Source: Ureibacillus thermophilus (GTDB taxonomy: Bacteria > Bacillota > Bacilli > Bacillales_A > Planococcaceae). From it: a stretch of DNA of 64,000 bases. The stretch lies in the NCBI RefSeq assembly GCF_004331915.1, contig NZ_CP036528.1, positions 944,567-1,008,566 of the forward strand, read 5' to 3'. The notes under the pieces are model-generated. The model searched no databases and was not told the DNA's origin. It saw only the letters and a program-made list of their open reading frames with translations. Shown here in pieces: positions 17,831-28,255 of the stretch (the first letter of the stretch is position 1; each line of letters starts with the position of its first letter). A program made the position numbers and the translations under genes.

Positions 17831-18469
17831 ATGAGCAAAAAGGAAAAAATTGTCGTACAAACTTCCGTTAAAGATGAATGCCTTATTGAATTAAGACGCC
17901 AGCAAATTATCGAGGCGAGCGTGAAATTATTAAAAGAAAAAGGCTTTCATCGCGCGACGACAAGGGAAATTGCCAAAGCTGCTGGTTTTAGTATTGGAAC
18001 ATTATATGAATACATTCGGACAAAAGAAGATGTGCTCTATTTAGTTTGCGACCACATATATAATAAAGTCACGGAATGTTTAGAAGAAATTTCCACAAAA
18101 AATGGAACAATTGAAGAGTTGGAAGAAGCCATCCGTCAATATTTCTTGTTGATTGACCGAATGGTGGATGAATTCACCGTCATGTATCAAGAAACGAAAT
18201 CATTCCCGAAAGAAGCAATGCAATATGTTTTAAGAAAAGAGTTAGAGATGGTTTCGCTGTTTGAGGAAATTTTGCGCAATGTTGTAAAATCGGGAGAAAT
18301 TCAACTGACGGATGAAGAAATTTATTTAGCAGCAAACCATCTGGTGATTCAAGGCCAAAGCTGGGCATTCCGAAAATGGGCATACCATAAGAAATATACA
18401 ATTGAAGAATTTATTGCATTGCAGACGAGATTATTCTTAAAAGGCATTCTGCATTTCCGGGAAAAATAG
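17831..18469 (+). CDS. fadR: TetR-family transcriptional regulator (FadR-like)
   Basis: A 212-residue TetR regulator. The N-terminal helix-turn-helix (about residues 25-70) contains GFHRATTREIAKAAGFSIGT and the conserved YEYI after it; the rest is the ligand domain. The start has no clear SD and lies 3 nt after the acdA stop, so it is probably coupled. Its position in a beta-oxidation operon and the FadR-like palindromes before fadF and the thiolase gene make it the likely acyl-CoA-responsive repressor of both units. The fadR symbol is by analogy. Confidence 0.8.
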   Translation: MSKKEKIVVQTSVKDECLIELRRQQIIEASVKLLKEKGFHRATTREIAKAAGFSIGTLYEYIRTKEDVLYLVCDHIYNKVTECLEEISTKNGTIEELEEAIRQYFLLIDRMVDEFTVMYQETKSFPKEAMQYVLRKELEMVSLFEEILRNVVKSGEIQLTDEEIYLAANHLVIQGQSWAFRKWAYHKKYTIEEFIALQTRLFLKGILHFREK

Positions 18470-18473
18470 GAAA

Positions 18474-18521
18474 AAACACCGCTAATTGCATACGACTATT
18501 TCGTTGCATGGCGGTGTTTTT
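18474..18521 (+). terminator. Terminator after the fadR-like gene
   Basis: ACACCGC (18476-18482) pairs with GCGGTGT (18511-18517), with a further ATGCA-type inner pairing, followed by TTTTT. No clear promoter was seen between it and icmF, so icmF may depend on readthrough. Confidence 0.75.
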
Positions 18522-18572
18522 ATCACACATTTAGGGAGATGTTGTTCATTTTTCAACGGAAGGGGTAATCAT

Positions 18573-21500
18573 ATGGTTCAAGTTCGAACAGAGGAAAAAC
18601 GTTCAAAGACGGAAATCAAACGTCAAAAGACAGAGGTGTATCATCCAAAAAATCACGTTCGTTTTGTGACGGCATCAAGCCTTTTTGACGGCCACGATGT
18701 TTCTATCAACATCATCCGTAGACTTCTCCAAGCAAGCGGAGCAGAAGTGATTCATCTAGGGCATAACCGTTCTGTGGAAGAAGTGGTGAATGCGGCGATT
18801 CAGGAAGATGTGCAAGCTGTTGCAGTGTCATCTTATCAAGGTGGACACATGGAATACTTCAAATATATGTATGATTTACTGAAGGAAAAAGGAGCACCCC
18901 ACATTAAAATCTACGGCGGCGGTGGAGGGGTGATTTTGCCGCGGGAAATTAAAGAGCTCCATGAATACGGCATTGCGGGAATTTTCTCCCCTGAAGACGG
19001 CATGCGCCTCGGCTTGCAAGGCATGGTGAATGAAAAACTAAAGGGTGCTGACTTTTCAAGACTGACAGGAAACTATGTAGAAAAGCTGAATCAATTGTCA
19101 ACAGACCGCCCGGAAATTTTAGCAAACTTAATTACGGCGGCTGAAATCGGCGGCGACCCGGAAATTGAAGAGATGTTGAAACTCGCCCGGGAAAGAAGTA
19201 AAGGCACACCGGTTGTCGGCATCACGGGTACAGGGGGAGCCGGAAAATCTTCTTTAACTGATGAATTGGTGCGCAGATTCTTGAGAGAGTTCCCTGATAA
19301 ACGAATTGCTATCATTTCCGTTGACCCGACGAAACAAAAAACGGGCGGGGCGTTGCTTGGCGACCGTATCCGCATGAACGCTATTTTCGATAAAAGGGTG
19401 TACATGAGAAGCTTGGCAACACGAGGATCCCGTTCGGAACTATCTGCTGCCATTGGCGATATTTTAGATGTGGTCAAGGCGGCCGGTTTTGACTTAATCC
19501 TTGTGGAAACAAGCGGAATTGGCCAAGGGGATGCGGAAATTATAAAATATACAGACCTTTCCATGTATGTTATGACGAGCGAATTCGGAGCACCATCCCA
19601 GTTGGAAAAAATTGATATGATTGATTTTGCAGACTTAATTGCCATCAACAAATTTGAGAAAAAAGGTTCTGAAGATGCTCTTCGCCAAGTGCAAAAACAA
19701 TATCAGCGGGCCCATGAATTGTTTGATCAGAAATTAGATGATATGCCTGTTTACGGCACGATTGCCAGCCAATTCAACGACAAAGGTACAAATGCTTTAT
19801 TTGCCGCCCTTATCAATAAAATCAATGAAAAATTCGGCTATAATTGGAAAACTTCTTATGAAATTGTATCAAAAACAGAAAAACAAGACGTCATCATTCC
19901 AAATGACCGTCGTTTCTATCTGAGAGAAATTGTTGAAACGGTCCGCAACTACCATAAAAAAGTGGAACAGCAAGCAAAACTTGCGACAAGACTTTACCAA
20001 ATTGAAGGCACAATCAACGAATTGAAAGAAAAACATCCGGATGAAGCGCTCATCAAGTCTTTGGAGGCGCTAGCTGAAGGCATCAAAAACGAACTGACGC
20101 CGGAATCAAAACGAATCTTAGAAAATTGGGAGAAATTAAAAGAAGCCTACTCTGGGGATGAAATGGTCACAAAAGTGCGGGATAAAGAAATTCGGACTTT
20201 ACTGACAACGACGTCATTATCCGGAACAAAAATTCCGAAAGTGGCATTGCCGAAATTTAAAGACTACGGTGAAATTTTGCGTTGGGTATGTAAAGAAAAC
20301 GTACCTGGTTATTTCCCATATACAGCAGGTGTATTCCCATTCAAACGCCAAGGGGAAGATCCGAAGCGGCAATTTGCGGGAGAAGGAACACCGGAACGCA
20401 CAAACAAACGATTCCACTATTTATCCAAAGATGACCCAGCCAAACGCTTATCAACTGCTTTCGACTCTGTCACATTATACGGTGAAGATCCAAATGAGCG
20501 TCCGGACATCTTCGGGAAAATTGGCGAATCTGGTGTGAGCGTTTGCACATTAGATGATATGAAAAAACTATTTGAAGGTTTTGATTTATGCGACCCATCC
20601 ACTTCCGTATCAATGACTATCAACGGCCCTGCGCCAATTCTTTTGGCGATGTTTATGAACACAGCCATCGACCAGCAAGTGAAGAAAAAAGAAAAAGAAT
20701 TAGGGCGCATTTTGACAGTAGAAGAATTTACGGAAGTGAAGGAAAAAACATTGCAAGTTGTCCGCGGAACAGTGCAAGCGGATATTCTAAAAGAGGACCA
20801 AGGCCAAAACACTTGCATCTTCTCGACGGAATTTGCCCTTCGCATGATGGGAGATATTCAAGAATACTTTATTAAACATAAAGTGCGGAATTACTATTCT
20901 GTATCCATCTCCGGCTATCATATTGCAGAAGCTGGAGCCAACCCGATTACGCAACTGGCCTTTACTCTTGCGAATGGCTTTACGTATGTCGAATATTATT
21001 TAAGCCGCGGCATGCATATTGACGATTTTGCACCTAACTTGTCCTTCTTCTTCTCAAACGGCCTTGACCCTGAATATACGGTAATCGGACGGGTAGCCCG
21101 ACGCATTTGGGCGATTGTGATGCGGGACAAATACGGTGCAAATGAACGCAGCCAGAAGCTTAAATACCATATTCAAACATCCGGCCGCAGCTTGCATGCC
21201 CAAGAAATTGCATTCAATGATATTCGTACAACGCTTCAAGCTTTAATGGCATTGCAAGACAACTGCAACTCGCTTCATACAAACGCTTATGATGAAGCCA
21301 TTACAACGCCGACGGAAGAATCCGTAAGAAGAGCGATGGCCATCCAAATGATTATTACAAAAGAGCTGGGTTTATCGAAAAATGAAAACCCATTGCAAGG
21401 TTCTTTCATCATCGAAGAGTTGACAGATTTAGTGGAACAAAAAGTGCTGGAAGAATTTGAACGGCTCAACGACCGCGGAGGCGTTCTTGGCGCGATGGAA

Positions 21501-21866
21501 ACGCAGTATCAGCGAGGAAAAATTCAAGAAGAATCCATGTACTATGAACAATTGAAACATTCCGGCGAACTGCCAATCATCGGTGTGAATACGTATATTA
21601 ACCCAAATGCTTCCATCGAAGAGATCGATAAATTAGAAGTAGCCAGAGCAACAAATGAAGAAAAAGAGCAGCAAATTCGAAATTTACGAGCTTTCCAAGA
21701 AAAACACAAAGAGGAATGCGAAAAAGCGCTCAAACGTCTTCAAGAAGTGGCACTATCTGGCGGCAATATTTTTGAAGAGTTGATGGAAACTGTCAAAGTG
21801 GCAAGTCTAGGCCAAATTACAAAAGCTTTATATGAAGTGGGCGGCCAATATCGAAGAAATATGTAA
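18573..21866 (+). CDS. icmF: Fused isobutyryl-CoA mutase IcmF
   Basis: A 1097-residue adenosylcobalamin-dependent mutase interconverting isobutyryl-CoA and n-butyryl-CoA. The order is the IcmF hallmark: B12-binding domain (about residues 25-155, with FDGHDVSIN), MeaI-type GTPase chaperone domain (Walker [10 protein letters not shown] near 220, SVDPTK near 248) and the TIM-barrel substrate domain in the C-terminal half. ATG 18573 was preferred over a frame reaching 29 codons upstream because that extension overlaps the terminator hairpin. The coenzyme can come from the PduO-type enzyme and BtuCD-CbiZ genes of this window. The butyryl-CoA product feeds the adjacent dehydrogenases. Confidence 0.95.
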   Translation: MVQVRTEEKRSKTEIKRQKTEVYHPKNHVRFVTASSLFDGHDVSINIIRRLLQASGAEVIHLGHNRSVEEVVNAAIQEDVQAVAVSSYQGGHMEYFKYMYDLLKEKGAPHIKIYGGGGGVILPREIKELHEYGIAGIFSPEDGMRLGLQGMVNEKLKGADFSRLTGNYVEKLNQLSTDRPEILANLITAAEIGGDPEIEEMLKLARERSKGTPVVGITGTGGAGKSSLTDELVRRFLREFPDKRIAIISVDPTKQKTGGALLGDRIRMNAIFDKRVYMRSLATRGSRSELSAAIGDILDVVKAAGFDLILVETSGIGQGDAEIIKYTDLSMYVMTSEFGAPSQLEKIDMIDFADLIAINKFEKKGSEDALRQVQKQYQRAHELFDQKLDDMPVYGTIASQFNDKGTNALFAALINKINEKFGYNWKTSYEIVSKTEKQDVIIPNDRRFYLREIVETVRNYHKKVEQQAKLATRLYQIEGTINELKEKHPDEALIKSLEALAEGIKNELTPESKRILENWEKLKEAYSGDEMVTKVRDKEIRTLLTTTSLSGTKIPKVALPKFKDYGEILRWVCKENVPGYFPYTAGVFPFKRQGEDPKRQFAGEGTPERTNKRFHYLSKDDPAKRLSTAFDSVTLYGEDPNERPDIFGKIGESGVSVCTLDDMKKLFEGFDLCDPSTSVSMTINGPAPILLAMFMNTAIDQQVKKKEKELGRILTVEEFTEVKEKTLQVVRGTVQADILKEDQGQNTCIFSTEFALRMMGDIQEYFIKHKVRNYYSVSISGYHIAEAGANPITQLAFTLANGFTYVEYYLSRGMHIDDFAPNLSFFFSNGLDPEYTVIGRVARRIWAIVMRDKYGANERSQKLKYHIQTSGRSLHAQEIAFNDIRTTLQALMALQDNCNSLHTNAYDEAITTPTEESVRRAMAIQMIITKELGLSKNENPLQGSFIIEELTDLVEQKVLEEFERLNDRGGVLGAMETQYQRGKIQEESMYYEQLKHSGELPIIGVNTYINPNASIEEIDKLEVARATNEEKEQQIRNLRAFQEKHKEECEKALKRLQEVALSGGNIFEELMETVKVASLGQITKALYEVGGQYRRNM

Positions 21867-21944
21867 AGTGGAAGCAGGAATTTTTTACAAAATCCAAAAG
21901 AACAATTAAAATATAAAAAGTAAAGTTTTTGTCTATAATGAAAA

Positions 21945-21988
21945 GAGGAACGTTCGAAAAGGCTAGGTTTCGAACGCTTCCTCTTCTT
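21945..21988 (+). terminator. icmF terminator (weak T tail)
   Basis: GAGGAACGTTCGAAA (21945-21959) pairs with TTTCGAACGCTTCCTC (21968-21983), 15 bp with a one-base bulge, followed by TTCTTATA. Confidence 0.65.
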
Positions 21989-22107
21989 ATACATATACAG
22001 GTAAAATTTTGATGAATTATCATTTTTATAAAAAAACTTTGCAAAATTCTATCATCCATGGAGGAAAATTAGCTATAATGTTTTTTACAAGAAGTGGAGG
22101 GTTGCAA

Positions 22108-22266
22108 TTGAAACAATACACACATTATTTAGTCATTTTAGCTTGTCTCATTGCAACCTTCTTTTTGTATAATAAACAATTAGGAGCGATTCCGCTGCTA
22201 ATTTTATCAGGATATTTATTTTTTTTGGCATTTAGAGAATTTTATAAAATAAAAAACAACAAATGA
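22108..22266 (+). CDS. Small two-helix membrane protein
   Basis: A 52-residue protein with two hydrophobic helices (about residues 7-22 and 27-45) and a basic C-terminal end; function unknown. I chose TTG 22108, 6 nt after GGAGGG (22096-22101). A TATAAT at 22074-22079 places the start of transcription near 22086, which excludes the longer upstream frame and its ATG at 22078. It stands alone between icmF and rpoE. Confidence 0.6.
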   Translation: MKQYTHYLVILACLIATFFLYNKQLGAIPLLILSGYLFFLAFREFYKIKNNK

Positions 22267-22342
22267 ATCTAGCATAGTATACAATTATATGTATATAATG
22301 GATAGCATGTGTAATGTATGTAAAAGAAAGGGCGTGCACGAG

Positions 22343-22927
22343 TTGAAGATTCGTGAAATGACAAAAGAGCAAATAGCAGAAGAATCGTTAATTGACTTAG
22401 CTTATGCAATTTTGGAAGAGAAAAAAACAGCCGTTCCATTTTTTGATTTGCTTGAAGAAATCAAGCAGTTAAAAGGATTTTCAGAAGAAGAAGTAAAGGA
22501 TGTATTAGTGCAATTCTTTACAGATTTAAATGTGGATGGCCGTTTCTTATTAAATCACGAAAATATGTGGGGGCTTCGTGAATGGTATAAAATCGAAACA
22601 GTTGAGGAAGAAACAGCTCCTACAATTAAAACGCGCAGACGCAGAACGAGACTTGCTTACTTTGATGATGAAGAAGAAATCATCGATGAAGAGGATATTG
22701 TATTTGAAGAAGAACTTGAAGAGTTCTTGGATGAAGATGAAGAAGACCTTGACTTTGATGATGAAATTGTAGATAAATTTGAGGATGATTTAGACGATAT
22801 CGATGTTGACCTTCCTGAAGATATTCCAGATGTAGATGATGATTTGCTAGAAGAAGATGAGGAATTCTTAATGGACGACGATGATGTAATTGAAGTAGAT
22901 GAGGAAAATGAGGAAGAAGAAGAGTAA
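22343..22927 (+). CDS. rpoE: RNA polymerase delta subunit
   Basis: A 194-residue delta factor, which aids RNA polymerase recycling in Gram-positive bacteria. The N-terminal HARE-HTH domain (about residues 5-85, including DLNVDGRF and WGLREW) precedes a long Asp/Glu tail that mimics nucleic acid. I chose TTG 22343, 10 nt after GAAAGGG; the longer frame from ATG 22289 has no SD and lacks family similarity. A TATAAT lies near 22295. Confidence 0.93.
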   Translation: MKIREMTKEQIAEESLIDLAYAILEEKKTAVPFFDLLEEIKQLKGFSEEEVKDVLVQFFTDLNVDGRFLLNHENMWGLREWYKIETVEEETAPTIKTRRRRTRLAYFDDEEEIIDEEDIVFEEELEEFLDEDEEDLDFDDEIVDKFEDDLDDIDVDLPEDIPDVDDDLLEEDEEFLMDDDDVIEVDEENEEEEE

Positions 22928-22963
22928 TAATTTTCTGTAAAAATGTATTTTTGTTTAAATCTC

Positions 22964-22992
22964 TTGACTAATTTTTCGCTTCCGTTTAATCT
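22964..22992 (+). promoter_or_regulatory. pyrG promoter with GGGC start
   Basis: TTGACT at 22964-22969 and TAATCT at 22987-22992, 17-bp spacer, followed at 23000 by the initially transcribed GGGCTCC. The same start sequence in B. subtilis pyrG allows repeated G addition when CTP is low. Confidence 0.8.
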
Positions 22993-23035
22993 TTTATTTG
23001 GGCTCCTTCAAAAGGAGAATGAACGTGATAGATTC

Positions 23036-23073
23036 ACGCTCCCCCTGCGAACGTGCAGGAGGAGCGTTTTTTA
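23036..23073 (+). terminator. pyrG leader attenuator
   Basis: ACGCTCC (23036-23042) pairs with GGAGCGT (23061-23067), with inner TGC/GCA pairing, followed by TTTTTT. Its 5' arm holds the run CTCCCCCT. In the B. subtilis mechanism, extra G residues at the 5' end of the transcript pair with such a pyrimidine run and block the terminator. Bases 23074-23286 show nothing further except the pyrG SD. Confidence 0.85.
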
Positions 23074-23286
23074 TTTTTTAACCCGCAAGGAAGCTTATGT
23101 TCATTGCAACTTGTTTCTAAAATGCCATAAACTTTCTGATTCAATGTTTAGCCTTTTTCCTTTTGGGAATGTTGCTTGTAGGCAAAGATAATATAGAAAA
23201 GGATTTTGAACGAACATGCAGCAATGATTACAATGAGCTTCTTCATTTGATAAAATGTGGAAATATTTTGAGGAGGAATCTTACAA

Positions 23287-24894
23287 ATGACAAAGTATAT
23301 TTTTGTAACGGGTGGAGTAGTGTCTTCCTTGGGAAAAGGGATTGTAGCAGCATCTCTTGGACGGTTGTTAAAAAATCGCGGTTTGCAAGTAACGATTCAA
23401 AAATTTGATCCATATTTGAATATAGATCCCGGTACAATGAGCCCTTACCAGCATGGGGAAGTATTCGTAACAGATGATGGTGCTGAAGCAGACTTGGACT
23501 TAGGCCACTATGAACGATTCATCGATATTAATTTAGGAAAACATTCAACTGTAACGTCCGGAAAAATTTATCAAACAGTTCTTGCGAAAGAACGCCGCGG
23601 CGACTACAACGGAAAAACGGTGCAAGTTATTCCGCATGTGACAAATGAAATTAAAGAACGCATTCAGCGTGCTGGAAGAGAAACAAATGCCGACATCGTC
23701 ATTACAGAAGTGGGCGGAACTGTAGGGGATATTGAAGGTCTTCCATTTTTAGAAGCAATTCGCCAAATGAAATCCGATTTAGGTCCAAATAATGTGATGT
23801 ATATCCATTGTACGTTGATCCCTTATATCCGAGCATCAGGCGAATTAAAAACGAAGCCAACGCAACATTCTGTTAAAGAATTGCGTTCATTAGGCATTCA
23901 GCCAAATATTATCGTGGTGCGTACAGAATTGCCTGTTTTCGATGACATGAAAGAAAAATTAGCGTTGTTCTGCGATGTTTCTCCTCGCAACATCATTGAA
24001 TCCCGTGATGTAGAACACTTATATGAAGTGCCATTAAATCTGCATGCACAAGATTTTGATGATATCGTACTTGAACATTTCGGCATTGAAGCTCCTGAAG
24101 CGGATATGTCTGATTGGCAAGAGCTTGTGCATAAAGTGAAAAGCTTGAAATACAAAACACGTATTGCCCTTGTTGGTAAATATGTGGAATTGCAAGATGC
24201 CTATATTTCAGTCGTTGAAGCGATGAAACATGCGGGATACGTGTATGATTCCGATATTTGCATTGATTGGATTAACGCAGAAGAAATTACAGAAGAAAAT
24301 GTCCATGAAAAATTGAAAGACGCCGACGGAATTTTGGTGCCTGGCGGATTTGGAAACCGCGGTACGGAAGGAAAAATTACAGCCATTAAATATGCCCGTG
24401 AAAACGACATTCCATTCCTTGGCATTTGCTTAGGTATGCAATTGATGGCAATCGAATTTGCCCGCAATGTTCTTGGCTTAAAAGGCGCCCACACAACAGA
24501 AATTGATAAAGACACATCATATCCAATTATTGATTTACTGCCAGACCAAAAAGAAAACATGGATTTAGGCGGCACATTGCGCTTAGGATTATATCCATGC
24601 AAACTATTGGAAGGTTCTCGAGCTGAGCAAGCTTATCAAGATGAATTAATTTATGAACGCCATCGCCACCGCTATGAATTCAACAACGAATTCCGTGAAG
24701 CGATGGAAGCGGAAGGCCTTGTGTTCTCAGGGACAAGCCCTGATAACCGCTTAGTGGAAATCATCGAATTGCCGGAGAAAAAATTCTTCATCGGATGCCA
24801 ATTCCATCCAGAATTTGTTTCTCGTCCGCAACGTCCACAACCGCTATTCCGAGAATTTATTGGAACAGCATTTAAATATCGTAAAAATCAATAA
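23287..24894 (+). CDS. pyrG: CTP synthase
   Basis: A 535-residue enzyme making CTP from UTP, ATP and glutamine. The N-terminal amidoligase domain opens with the P-loop [11 protein letters not shown] (residues 7-17). The C-terminal class I glutamine amidotransferase has the nucleophile Cys in GICLGMQ near 380 and the His/Glu pair in FHPEF near 513. GAGGAGG precedes ATG 23287. It is controlled by the leader attenuator described above. Confidence 0.98.
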   Translation: MTKYIFVTGGVVSSLGKGIVAASLGRLLKNRGLQVTIQKFDPYLNIDPGTMSPYQHGEVFVTDDGAEADLDLGHYERFIDINLGKHSTVTSGKIYQTVLAKERRGDYNGKTVQVIPHVTNEIKERIQRAGRETNADIVITEVGGTVGDIEGLPFLEAIRQMKSDLGPNNVMYIHCTLIPYIRASGELKTKPTQHSVKELRSLGIQPNIIVVRTELPVFDDMKEKLALFCDVSPRNIIESRDVEHLYEVPLNLHAQDFDDIVLEHFGIEAPEADMSDWQELVHKVKSLKYKTRIALVGKYVELQDAYISVVEAMKHAGYVYDSDICIDWINAEEITEENVHEKLKDADGILVPGGFGNRGTEGKITAIKYARENDIPFLGICLGMQLMAIEFARNVLGLKGAHTTEIDKDTSYPIIDLLPDQKENMDLGGTLRLGLYPCKLLEGSRAEQAYQDELIYERHRHRYEFNNEFREAMEAEGLVFSGTSPDNRLVEIIELPEKKFFIGCQFHPEFVSRPQRPQPLFREFIGTAFKYRKNQ

Positions 24895-24906
24895 TGTCCT
24901 AACATA

Positions 24907-24946
24907 AAAAAGTCCGGGCTGTCAGGAAAGGAAGCCCGGACTTTTT
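24907..24946. terminator. Bidirectional terminator between pyrG and ywjG
   Basis: AAAAAGTCCGGGCT (24907-24920) pairs with AGCCCGGACTTTTT (24933-24946). A and T runs on the two sides serve both converging genes. Confidence 0.9.
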
Positions 24947-25009
24947 GTGTGCAGATGAGATAAAAAAAGAGCGAAGTTTAAACTGTTTACTCTAGGTTTG
25001 TCATAAAAA

Positions 25010-25537
25010 TTATAATTCATCTTCCAACATTTCATCATAAACAATTTTAATGGCTTCATAAATAAATAGTGCGGCGTGGAGATGAGGCACCACAATCCGT
25101 TCACCTAATTTCGTCGGATGGGGAATCAATCCACCTCGTATTTGCATGGAAATATAAGTATAAGCCAAATTGCTCAACTCATTTTCGTCACTGGCAGCAT
25201 CACTGGCCACAACAGCAAAAGGGATAAACTCATCATATAATTTTTTCGCCAGTTGAAGGGCTTCTGGATTTTGGGCGCTTTTTGTGAAGATTAAAACCCG
25301 ATCGGCTTCATGAATGTCCACATCCGGCGACCATTTGGAAAGTTTCGCAAATGGCTCTTCGCTATATAAAGCATAAAATTCAACTGCCTGGAGTTCATCA
25401 AAGCATGCAAAAAAAACATTCCCTTCTCCAATACCGGCTTGTGCCAGAAGCCTTGCTGTTTGTTCAATGGAATCTTCTTCATTTTGGATAATTTTTTGAT
25501 ATAACCCATTTAATTGGGTTGCAAGGATTTTTGACAT
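25010..25537 (-). CDS. ywjG: DUF2529 family protein (YwjG)
   Basis: A 175-residue protein of the DUF2529/YwjG family, in its conserved place between pyrG and spo0F and on the opposite strand. The sequence looks like a SIS-type sugar-phosphate-binding fold (alternating strands and helices with IFTKSAQNPEAL near 83), but the function is unknown. The start Met is preceded on the minus strand by GGTGGAAA. It is divergent from spo0F. Confidence 0.85.
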   Translation of the reverse strand: MSKILATQLNGLYQKIIQNEEDSIEQTARLLAQAGIGEGNVFFACFDELQAVEFYALYSEEPFAKLSKWSPDVDIHEADRVLIFTKSAQNPEALQLAKKLYDEFIPFAVVASDAASDENELSNLAYTYISMQIRGGLIPHPTKLGERIVVPHLHAALFIYEAIKIVYDEMLEDEL

Positions 25538-25632
25538 ATTTCCACCTCAAACCAATTATAAATGGCAGCCCTTTGAAATGCAAAAATAGAGGAAAACATA
25601 AAAACTGCTTGATGGCATGATTTTTCTGCATC

Positions 25633-25656
25633 AGGATGTGAAATACAAAATAGAAT
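25633..25656 (+). promoter_or_regulatory. Candidate sigma-H promoter of spo0F
   Basis: AGGATGT at 25633-25639 and GAAT at 25653-25656 resemble RnAGGAwww and RnnGAATww, but the spacer is about 1 bp short. B. subtilis spo0F has a sigma-H promoter, hence the call. A sigma-A-like TATAAT lies further down near 25700. Confidence 0.35.
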
Positions 25657-25768
25657 AACGATTGCCCATATTTTACATAGAATGTAAAAAATATGTTTAT
25701 TATAATGAAAATAAGGGAATTAAAATGGGGGATTGGAAAAAAGCATATTGAATTTGAGGAGAAAAATT

Positions 25769-26134
25769 GTGAAGAAAATACTGATTGTGGATGATCAAAA
25801 AGGAATCCGTATACTGCTCGATGAAATTTTTACATCGGAAGGAGTGAAAACGTATTTAGCATCCAATGGAAAAGAGGCGCTGAAAATTTTAGAAGAGACG
25901 AAAATGGATGGCGTGCTTCTGGACATGAAACTGCCAGGAATGGATGGAAAAGAAGTGTTAAAAAAGATGAAAGCTCTATATTCTGATATGCCGGTATTTA
26001 TGATGACGGCATATGATGAAGGAGAAATGCGCGTACAAGAAAATAGCTGCCATGCAGATTATTATTTTCCAAAACCTTTTAATGTGCATGAATTAAAAAA
26101 TACGGTTCTCGAATTATTAGAAAAACGACTCTGA
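25769..26134 (+). CDS. spo0F: Sporulation phosphorelay response regulator Spo0F
   Basis: A 121-residue single-domain receiver that takes phosphate from sporulation kinases and passes it to Spo0B. The acidic pair is Asp8-Asp9, the phospho-acceptor Asp52 (LLDMKLPGMDG), the switch Thr80 (MMTAYDE) and Lys102 (FPKPF). I chose GTG 25769 because TGAGGAG is 7 nt upstream and the protein then begins MKKILIVDDQ, as in B. subtilis. No output domain follows, as expected for Spo0F. Confidence 0.92.
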   Translation: MKKILIVDDQKGIRILLDEIFTSEGVKTYLASNGKEALKILEETKMDGVLLDMKLPGMDGKEVLKKMKALYSDMPVFMMTAYDEGEMRVQENSCHADYYFPKPFNVHELKNTVLELLEKRL

Positions 26135-26140
26135 TTAATA

Positions 26141-26178
26141 TACCGTTCCGTACTATTTGGAACGGTAATTTTATTGTT
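26141..26178 (+). terminator. spo0F terminator
   Basis: TACCGTTCC (26141-26149) pairs perfectly with GGAACGGTA (26159-26167), followed by ATTTTATT. Confidence 0.8.
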
Positions 26179-26299
26179 CTTATATTTTTCATAATGGAGT
26201 ACAGAGAAGGAGATTCCCATTCCGCAAGTTGCATCCTTCACGAAACCAGAGTTCAAAAAAGGCCTGCCATCCGCAACTTCTTAACATTTCCCTCTATAC

Positions 26300-26328
26300 T
26301 TGTGAGTAATTCTTGAATTTGGTACTAT
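26300..26328 (+). promoter_or_regulatory. fba promoter
   Basis: TTGTGA at 26300-26305 and TACTAT at 26323-26328, 17-bp spacer, about 45 bp before the fba start. Confidence 0.5.
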
Positions 26329-26377
26329 TATTACGGAAAAAGTTATTAAATTAACCATCCTGAGGAGGATTTGAATA

Positions 26378-27241
26378 ATGCCATTAGTATCGATGAAAGA
26401 AATGCTGATTAAAGCGAAAGAAGGAAAATATGCGGTTGGTCAATTTAATATTAACAATTTAGAATTCACACAAGCCATTTTGCAAGCGGCTGAAGAAGAA
26501 AAATCCCCTGTCATCCTTGGTGTTTCTGAAGGCGCTGGTAAATATATGGGCGGTTTTATTGCTGTTTACCACATGGTAAAAGGTTTAATGGAAAGCTACA
26601 ACATTACCGTTCCTGTTGCCATCCACTTAGACCACGGTTCCAGCTTCGAAAAATGTAAAGAAGCCGTTGACGCCGGTTTCACTTCTGTCATGATCGATGC
26701 ATCCCACAAACCATTTGAAGAAAACGTAGAAATAACAAAAAAAGTAGTTGAATATGCACATGCCAAAGGGGTATCTGTTGAAGCAGAACTTGGTATTGTA
26801 GGCGGACAAGAAGACGATGTAGTAGGCCACGGCATCATTTATGCGGATCCGCAAGAATGTAAACAACTAGCTGAACTCACTGGCATTGACTGCTTAGCTC
26901 CAGCATTAGGTTCTGTTCACGGTCCTTACAAAGGTGAACCAAAACTAGGTTTTAAAGAAATGGAAGAAATCTCGAATTTAACAAACCTTCCACTTGTTCT
27001 TCACGGCGGAACAGGAATCCCAACAAAAGACATTCAACGTGCCATTTCATTAGGAACAGCAAAAATCAATGTAAACACAGAAAACCAAATTGCTGCAACA
27101 AAAGTGGTTCGTGAAATTCTTGAAAAAGATCCAACACTTTATGACCCACGTAAATATCTAGGACCTGCTCGCGAAGCAATCAAAGAAACAGTTATTGGAA
27201 AAATCCGCGAATTCGGAAGCTCCAACAAAGCCTTCGAATAA
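26378..27241 (+). CDS. fba: Fructose-bisphosphate aldolase, class II
   Basis: A 287-residue zinc-dependent aldolase that splits fructose 1,6-bisphosphate in glycolysis and forms it in gluconeogenesis. Zn/catalytic residues sit in HLDHGSS near residue 81, [13 protein letters not shown] near 133, GSVHGPYKG near 177 and LHGGTGIP near 206. GAGGAGG precedes ATG 26378. The following neighbours tal and glpX make a carbon-flow cluster, although terminators separate the units. Confidence 0.97.
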   Translation: MPLVSMKEMLIKAKEGKYAVGQFNINNLEFTQAILQAAEEEKSPVILGVSEGAGKYMGGFIAVYHMVKGLMESYNITVPVAIHLDHGSSFEKCKEAVDAGFTSVMIDASHKPFEENVEITKKVVEYAHAKGVSVEAELGIVGGQEDDVVGHGIIYADPQECKQLAELTGIDCLAPALGSVHGPYKGEPKLGFKEMEEISNLTNLPLVLHGGTGIPTKDIQRAISLGTAKINVNTENQIAATKVVREILEKDPTLYDPRKYLGPAREAIKETVIGKIREFGSSNKAFE

Positions 27242-27255
27242 TGGTTGAAATGCGC

Positions 27256-27300
27256 AAACCATAGCGGAAAAATAGTCCGAAATAATGGTTTATTTTTTAT
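27256..27300 (+). terminator. fba terminator
   Basis: AAACCAT (27256-27262) pairs with ATGGTTT (27285-27291) with an inner CGGA/TCCG pairing, followed by ATTTTTTAT. Confidence 0.75.
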
Positions 27301-27358
27301 CTATAAATGTCTAGTATAGACTTTAAACAAACGAAAAGTTCACTTCGAAATAGTAACA

Positions 27359-27397
27359 AAGAGAAGTGTCGAATGTGCGACCTTCTCTTCATTTTTC
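27359..27397 (+). terminator. Terminator-like hairpin just before tal
   Basis: AAGAGAAG (27359-27366) pairs with CTTCTCTT (27382-27389), with inner TCG/CGA, then CATTTTTC. It lies only 23 bp before the tal start, so it would act as an attenuator if the tal promoter is upstream of it. Confidence 0.55.
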
Positions 27398-27419
27398 ATA
27401 ACAATAGGGGAGGGCTATT

Positions 27420-28070
27420 ATGAAATTTTTTATTGATACAGCAAACTTCGATGAAATTAAAGAAGCGTATTCATGGGGGATTCTTTCAGGCGTAACCACG
27501 AATCCTTCATTAGTGGCAAAAGAGGAAGGAATCTCTTTCCATGACCGTCTTCGCGAAATAGCAGAACTAGTTGACGGCTCTGTCAGCGGAGAAGTAATTT
27601 CCCTTGATGCAGAAGGAATGATTCGCGAAGGTCTTGAACTCGCACAAATTGCACCAAACATTACAATCAAATTGCCAATGACGCCAGAAGGATTAAAAGC
27701 ATGCAAATATTTCTCTGAAAAAGGTATTCAAACAAACGTCACGTTAATTTTCAGCGCTAACCAAGCCCTTCTAGCAGCTCGTGCCGGCGCAACGTACGTT
27801 TCTCCCTTCGTTGGTCGATTAGATGATATCGGACAAAACGGCGTTGAATTAATTGCCCAAATTGCAGAAATCTTTGATATTCATCAAATTGAAACAGAAA
27901 TTATTGCGGCATCCATTCGCCATCCGCAGCACGTGGTTGACGTTGCTTTAGCTGGTGCAGATATTGCCACAGTGCCATTTAAAGTGCTTAAACAAATGTT
28001 CCATCATCCATTAACGGATAAAGGAATCGAAACATTTTTAGCCGATTGGGAAAAACGCAAAAACCAATAA
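27420..28070 (+). CDS. tal: Transaldolase / fructose-6-phosphate aldolase family protein
   Basis: A 216-residue small-type transaldolase (TalC/MipB group), the length seen for B. subtilis Tal. The N-terminal [10 protein letters not shown], the [12 protein letters not shown] motif near 26 and the Schiff-base Lys in TIKLPMT near residue 85 are present. It transfers dihydroxyacetone units in the pentose phosphate pathway; the close fructose-6-phosphate aldolase activity cannot be excluded from sequence. GGGGAGGG precedes ATG 27420. Confidence 0.93.
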   Translation: MKFFIDTANFDEIKEAYSWGILSGVTTNPSLVAKEEGISFHDRLREIAELVDGSVSGEVISLDAEGMIREGLELAQIAPNITIKLPMTPEGLKACKYFSEKGIQTNVTLIFSANQALLAARAGATYVSPFVGRLDDIGQNGVELIAQIAEIFDIHQIETEIIAASIRHPQHVVDVALAGADIATVPFKVLKQMFHHPLTDKGIETFLADWEKRKNQ

Positions 28071-28255
28071 AAATAGCCAAACATGGTTTAGTTTCTTAAA
28101 AGAACTGAAAAGAATAAAGATAAGATAAGATAAATTGCTAGCAAATTTGCCGGGCAAAAATAAACTATTGTTAATGAATGTGTTTTTTGAATGCGTATTG
28201 CAGTGGAAAAATGACCATAATAAAGGAAACTTTCCAATCATGAGGGAGAACGCGT

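Noticed and set aside
27367-27373. Spo0A box TGTCGAA before tal
   Set aside because: A single 7-mer inside a terminator-like hairpin, next to a non-sporulation gene; expected by chance in 64 kb.
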